Assembly: GCA_934670115.1 (NCBI GenBank) | Contig: CAKUOV010000009.1 | Location: 1 to 64,000 of the forward strand | Reading direction: 5' to 3' | DNA: 64,000 nt | Origin: an uncultured Eggerthellaceae bacterium | GTDB lineage: Bacteria; Actinomycetota; Coriobacteriia; Coriobacteriales; Eggerthellaceae | Part shown: piece after piece, positions 60,687 to 64,000 of the stretch | Position numbering within the stretch: the stretch's first letter is position 1 | Layout: every line of letters starts with the position of its first letter | The notes under the pieces: generated by a model | Database searches by the model: none | What the model saw: the letters and a program-made list of their open reading frames with translations, nothing else | What the model was told of the DNA's origin: nothing | Made by a program: the position numbers and the translations under genes

Positions 60687-60922
60687 CATGTTGTTGAAAA
60701 ACCAGCGTGAAATTCGAAGTTGATGCAGGTTGGAAGTAGGTCGGAGTCGGTTTTGCTGACGGTCCGATAGATTATCCACAACGGAAATAATTATGAACTG
60801 GCATTATGCTGAAGCGTTTTTCAAGGTCCTCTGCAATGCTCGAAAAAGGACTCGATTTTCGAGTCTCACCTACTTCCAACCTACCACAACTTCGAATTTG
60901 GGACCCAAAATTCAACAACATG
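60687..60922 (-). repeat. CATGTTGTTG-ended inverted-repeat element, arm type A, copy 5
   Basis: A 236-bp element with CATGTTGTTG and CAACAACATG ends and type A arms. The core lies on the minus strand at 60794-60807 (TGAACTGGCATTAT on +). Read on that strand, GAGGACCTTGAAAAACGCTT before the core aligns with copy 4. The variable four bases are ATGC on the left and TGGT on the right, in arm sense. Confidence 0.88.
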
Positions 60923-61560
60923 ATCTCGGAGGCCGCCTTGAGGAAGCCTTTCACCTTGCCCCAGCCCAACGCACCCCGCTCTGCGGCGCTTCCGTCCTTC
61001 AAAAACGTTATCATCAGCGGGCAAAACAGCGCTCGGCTGGTTTGCCCCAAGACGCACCCCACCGCCTAAAACACGTTGCTTTCAGCGGGCGAACGGCACC
61101 GATAACGGAAAATCGGAAGTATTTTCTCTTTCTGTCACGCTTGTGTCACGGTTTGGAATGAAGAGGGCGCGCGCAACGAAGTGCCACGAAGCCATTGGAG
61201 CGGACATGTTCAATGTTTTGGTATCATGGGTGCAAGCGTTTCGGCTGGCCGTGGCTTCGATCGGGTGCTTTTGCGCGAATCGATGCCGAATACGCTGGCG
61301 CAAAGGGTTGATACCGCCCCCATTACGATATTCGTGAACGCTATTGTGCAGGGCCGATTTCTATTGCGAACGCGCTGCAAACACAAGAGGCCTCTATCAA
61401 GCAATATCGTCGATAGCAAGGCGAAGAGAGGGCCCCGAAGTTTTCCGTGAAGATTTTAATCCCCTTGGTGTGATTTATTTTCCCGTCGCTGTTGGTTGCG
61501 CTTTTGGGCCCTGCGGTGTTGAATATCGTTGCAGCATTTATGTAGGCGGAAAGGACAGCA
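60923..61560. other. Intergenic region with possible gene remnant
   Basis: About 640 bases without a supported gene. From 60923 to about 61070 the minus strand reads a short coding-like stretch (for example CPLMITFLKDGSAAERGALG) directly beside the copy 5 element. It could be the tail of a gene cut by the element, but I cannot identify it. The rest holds no clear signal. Confidence 0.35.
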
Positions 61561-61938
61561 ATGGCAAGCGGAAATCTGAAAACAAAATCCACGTCGGGTT
61601 CGTATTTCCTGCTTTCGGTAGGCGAGAGCGGCTCAGGGGAATACATTCCCGTGGCTGACACCTTCTCCAAGCGTCTTTGGGGGTTAATGGGCAAGGATGT
61701 TCGTACCGATGGCGATGGGCTTTTCCTTGCGGATTGCGCACGGGTGCACACCTGCTTCATGAAATGTCCCATTGACGTTTTGTACTTGGGTCCTGACCTG
61801 CAGGTTCTTGATGCCGAAACGCTGGCGCCATGGCGTATGGGCAAAAAGGTGCGTGGCGCGCGCCATGTGCTGGAGCTGCCGGCGGGTCGCCTTGATGGCG
61901 CGGATTTGAGCACGGTTGTGGTGACGAAAGTTAAGTAG
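61561..61938 (+). CDS. DUF192-family protein
   Basis: A 125-residue protein with DTFSKRLWGLMGK near residue 29, the CARVHTCFMKCPIDVLYL core and the VLELPAGRL end. These match DUF192, a small beta-barrel family of unknown role. The common family version is secreted; this one lacks a signal peptide. GGAAAGGA precedes the ATG. It stands alone between two repeats. Confidence 0.88.
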   Translation: MASGNLKTKSTSGSYFLLSVGESGSGEYIPVADTFSKRLWGLMGKDVRTDGDGLFLADCARVHTCFMKCPIDVLYLGPDLQVLDAETLAPWRMGKKVRGARHVLELPAGRLDGADLSTVVVTKVK

Positions 61939-62093
61939 CGTTGAGGATTGTGCTTAACGCTGAGTTTGGAAATGGCAAGCATCGCCGGTTGCGGCCGAGA
62001 TGGGTGAGTCTGCGGTGGCTGCGCCAACACTTGCGCCGTTCTTACACTGTCGGTTTTTGCGGCTGCTGCGCTGTGTGCGTAGCCGCGAAAGGG

Positions 62094-62329
62094 CATGTTG
62101 TCGAAAAAAATAGCTCAGATACGTCCAAATCGACGATACGGGGCAGATGGAGCACGCAAAAGCCTCAACTTGCTCGTCCATTGTTACGAATTGAGTTTTC
62201 CTGGTGCGTAAAACCCCAGGTCATACGCATGTGACAAAACTTAAGGCAGCAGTGTGCCGTTGTTTCGGAGAATCGACCTGCCCTGTATCGTCGATTTGGA
62301 CGTTTTCGCCTCTGATTTCCGACAACATG
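62094..62329 (+). repeat. CATGTTGTCG-ended inverted-repeat element, arm type B
   Basis: A 236-bp element with CATGTTGTCG and CGACAACATG ends, the same size and end pattern as the five type A copies. Its arms are different: ACGTCCAAATCGACGATAC and GTATCGTCGATTTGGACGT pair perfectly, extended by a further GGGCAG/CTGCCC. It keeps the family core (TAAAACCCCAGGTCATA at about 62209-62225, + orientation). Ends, length and core are conserved while both arms have changed together. Confidence 0.85.
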
Positions 62330-62372
62330 AGCTCTGTTGGCCTGTCCACAACGCGGCTAGCGTTTACCTGTT

Positions 62373-62684
62373 TCACTTTTGGTGTGCGGCGTTGACGCCG
62401 AGAATGTACGCTTCGCCTGCTGTTGTGGTATTGACTTGCTCGGGGTCGTAATCTATAGCTACTGCAACGATGCGCCCGTTATGACTGGGTTCATGTCCGA
62501 TTTTTCCGCCTTGCGGGATAAGTCCATGAGCTAAATCGTTCTTGATGGTTTCTTTCAGCCAGTCCGCAGCGGATTGCGCTGCTTCTTCCAGGTTTTTACC
62601 GAACGTGCCTCCCTCCATATCGCATGGGATTGCAAGCGTGAAGCCTTCGGATTCATAGAATTCAAATTCTCTTATATAAATCAT
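62373..62684 (-). CDS. HicB-like protein
   Basis: A 103-residue protein with the HicB partial RNase-H-like core: FYESEGFTLAIPCDMEGGTFG, then NLEEAAQSAADWLKETIKN. HicB is the antitoxin of HicAB pairs. No HicA gene with its RNA-binding fold is seen on either side. The C-terminal DNA-binding helix is also not obvious, so this is a solitary member. The start at 62684 has AAAGG upstream, and the longer open frame adds unlikely residues. Confidence 0.8.
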   Translation of the reverse strand: MIYIREFEFYESEGFTLAIPCDMEGGTFGKNLEEAAQSAADWLKETIKNDLAHGLIPQGGKIGHEPSHNGRIVAVAIDYDPEQVNTTTAGEAYILGVNAAHQK

Positions 62685-62905
62685 CGTTGGCCTTTTTCTG
62701 GTGGCTGGTCGTATTTGCCTTGGACAAGCATCGTTTTCAAAAGAGCTGATCGTCCATTTTGCGTGCTTATAAGTGATGCGATTTGATGCGACCTGGCATA
62801 CATCTGGCATACATCTACGCCGTTTTAACCCGTTTTTGCCGCTTTTCTTTATACTTCGGGAAAAATAAAAGGTCAGGACTTTTATGTCCTAACCTGCGCA
62901 TTCAA

Positions 62906-62955
62906 TGGAGCCAGTGACAGGAATCGAACCCGCAACCCACTGATTACAAATCAAG
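62906..62955 (-). other. Attachment site: 3' fragment of a tRNA-Thr (UGU) gene
   Basis: Read on the minus strand, TGATTTGTAATCA carries the anticodon loop (UGU). It is followed by a variable loop, the TTCGATT T-loop and a 3' end reading CTGGCTCCA. The 5' half of the gene (acceptor strand, D-arm and half of the anticodon stem) is absent. The fragment lies 45 bases from the 3' end of an integrase gene, the classic layout of an att site. Confidence 0.78.
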
Positions 62956-62999
62956 TATAGACTTCGCATCTGCCTGGGCATTCGTGTGTTTTTGGGTTC

Positions 63000-64000
63000 T
63001 TAAAGGGTACTATCCCCAATCACGTCTGCGAGCATGTCCGCTATCAGCATCATGCCGCGCCGCGTGCTCTGCTGGTAGTTCCTGCCGCGCGTGGTGCCGT
63101 CGGAATGCCCCATCGCCATGGACACAAGCGAGTCGGGCGACCCCGCCTCTCCGTGCATCGTGGCAAAGGATGAGCGCATGTTCTCCTGGCTCACGTAGGC
63201 CATGCCGTGCCGCTCGCACCATGCACGCCAGTTGTGCGTGAGCGTCACGGGAGACGCGAAGCTTTCCTCCGACAGCTCCGTGCCTGCGCGGTACGCCGCG
63301 CCCTTGCATATCGGCCCCGTGGCGGCAAGCTCTTCGAGCCTGACCGAGAACGGCTTCCCGATGACGCACTCGCGGATGCGGAAGCGGTTCTTCGCCTTGT
63401 ATTGCAGCAGCTTGCGCCCATTGACCGTCACGAGCGTCTTTGACACATTGGCGAAGCAGTACACATCATCGAATGATACGTCCTCCCACGTGAGCGCGCA
63501 AGCCTCTTCGGGGGACAGCCCGCCGCCCAGCTCGAAGAGCAGCACGGGCTCGATTTTCAGGCCGCGAATCGCTTCCATGAACCCCGCAACGCCATCCACC
63601 GTCACGAGCGTCTTTTCCCGCCGCACGTGCTCCCTGAGCACTATGTCGCGCGTGACGGGGTTGCGGTCCAGTATGCCGTCGCGCTCGACCGCCATGCGGC
63701 AGATCTTGTGCATCAGCATCTTAACCTTGCGCTGCACGCACGGGGCTTCTATCCCGTCTATGAGCGCCTGCACGGCTTGCGGCTTGGTCTTCGCCACCTG
63801 GCGAGCGCCTATCTTCGGCGCCATCTCGCGCTCCCAAAGGCGCACGTACTCGCTCACGGTCTTCTCGGACAGGTTGGCGCAGGAGGGGAGCACCACGGCT
63901 TCCCAGTACTCGGCGAAGGTAATCGAATCCTTGGCAATGCCGCTTACCCCGGATTGCACCATCGCGAGGTACTTGGATGCATCGGCGCGCGTTCCCCTCA
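63000..64000 (-). CDS. Tyrosine recombinase/integrase, N-terminus cut by window edge
   Basis: The minus frame is open to the right edge, so the first in-window methionine at 63962 is probably internal. A SAM-like core-binding domain (ITFAEYWEAVVLPSCANLSE) precedes the catalytic domain. The active-site region is unusual: LFELGGGLSPEEACALTWED lacks the first catalytic arginine at its normal place, and HxxR reads ENMR. The later GH (AMGHSDG) and tyrosine (RNYQQ) are kept. It ends next to a tRNA-Thr fragment and probably recombines there. Confidence 0.85.
   Translation of the reverse strand, partial: RGTRADASKYLAMVQSGVSGIAKDSITFAEYWEAVVLPSCANLSEKTVSEYVRLWEREMAPKIGARQVAKTKPQAVQALIDGIEAPCVQRKVKMLMHKICRMAVERDGILDRNPVTRDIVLREHVRREKTLVTVDGVAGFMEAIRGLKIEPVLLFELGGGLSPEEACALTWEDVSFDDVYCFANVSKTLVTVNGRKLLQYKAKNRFRIRECVIGKPFSVRLEELAATGPICKGAAYRAGTELSEESFASPVTLTHNWRAWCERHGMAYVSQENMRSSFATMHGEAGSPDSLVSMAMGHSDGTTRGRNYQQSTRRGMMLIADMLADVIGDSTL

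Noticed and set aside
60772..60919. Short open frames inside the inverted-repeat elements sharing LTYFQP...TSNL peptides
   Set aside because: Peptide similarity follows from DNA conservation of the arms. The frames are shifted or stopped differently in each copy and lack ribosome-binding sites.
61341..62096. A 251-codon minus frame across the DUF192 gene
   Set aside because: DUF192 motifs are on the + strand with a good ribosome-binding site. The minus frame looks like low-complexity shadow.
62373..62900. A HicA toxin gene next to the HicB-like gene
   Set aside because: No frame of suitable length with a double-stranded RNA-binding-like fold was found on either side.

Overview
The window looks like chromosomal DNA from an anaerobic, gut-type actinobacterium of the class Coriobacteriia, most likely Eggerthellaceae. 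The reasons are the mix of LuxR-type regulators, many MFS carriers, a molybdopterin enzyme with its own ferredoxin, a heterodisulfide-reductase-like pair, strong Shine-Dalgarno sites mixed with GTG/TTG starts, and a moderate, locally variable base composition. No rRNA or marker gene is present, so a genus call would be a guess.

Layout. 1-1461: hdrB/hdrC-like Fe-S redox genes. 2075-6626: a drug-type ABC exporter operon divergent from a membrane-bound LuxR regulator. 6793-6940: the wreck of a type I-E-like CRISPR array without cas genes. 7264-8052: a tyrosine phosphatase. 8053-14206: a low-GC block that reads like an integrated plasmid core, with iteron-like repeats, a RepB-type primase, a ParA/ParB pair whose ParA carries a ribbon-helix-helix domain, two copies of a palindrome, a very AT-rich repeat field, and a second small ParA with its own ribbon-helix-helix partner. 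14207-22960: a TudS-DUF5662 fusion, a PPOX protein, an Ldh2-type dehydrogenase, the nagB-glmM-GlmU-like amino-sugar cluster and a PutP symporter. 23138-31725: LysR, two drug/metabolite transporters, a secreted GH25 muramidase with dockerin-like repeats, a YhcH protein, an N-truncated asparagine-synthetase-like protein and a WYL regulator. 31792-36226: an accessory patch with an AlbA_2/ATPase regulator behind an array of short repeats, a Fic protein between diverged direct repeats, and a frameshifted nucleotidyltransferase with its partner.

36435-48499 is the metabolic centre. Two GAF-LuxR paralogues each sit divergent to a module. Module 1 is an MFS carrier plus an amidohydrolase. Module 2 is a 56-residue protein, a cytoplasmic molybdopterin oxidoreductase, a two-cluster ferredoxin, two Zn-ribbon proteins and two more MFS carriers. 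I read this as an inducible pathway that imports and reductively (or hydrolytically) modifies a small molecule, resembling gut catechol dehydroxylase loci. The substrate cannot be read from the sequence. 48734-54380 holds an LRR protein, a metallopeptidase-like VWA protein and a MoxR ATPase, apparently one chaperone-like system. 54513-60563 holds a GNAT, a trigger-factor-like protein lacking the ribosome-binding domain, Bcr/CflA and YdcZ transporters, an HD protein and a CmpB-type membrane protein. At the right edge a tyrosine recombinase with a non-canonical active site abuts a 3' fragment of tRNA-Thr, so an integrated element starts there and leaves the window.

Scattered through the window are six intergenic elements of 226-237 bp (1708, 16215, 24108, 34787, 60687, 62094). 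They share CATGTTGTYG-type ends and an internal core around CCAG-TCA. Five share the same long inverted arms. The sixth keeps the ends, size and core but has unrelated arms that still pair with each other. This pattern is the most unusual thing in the window.
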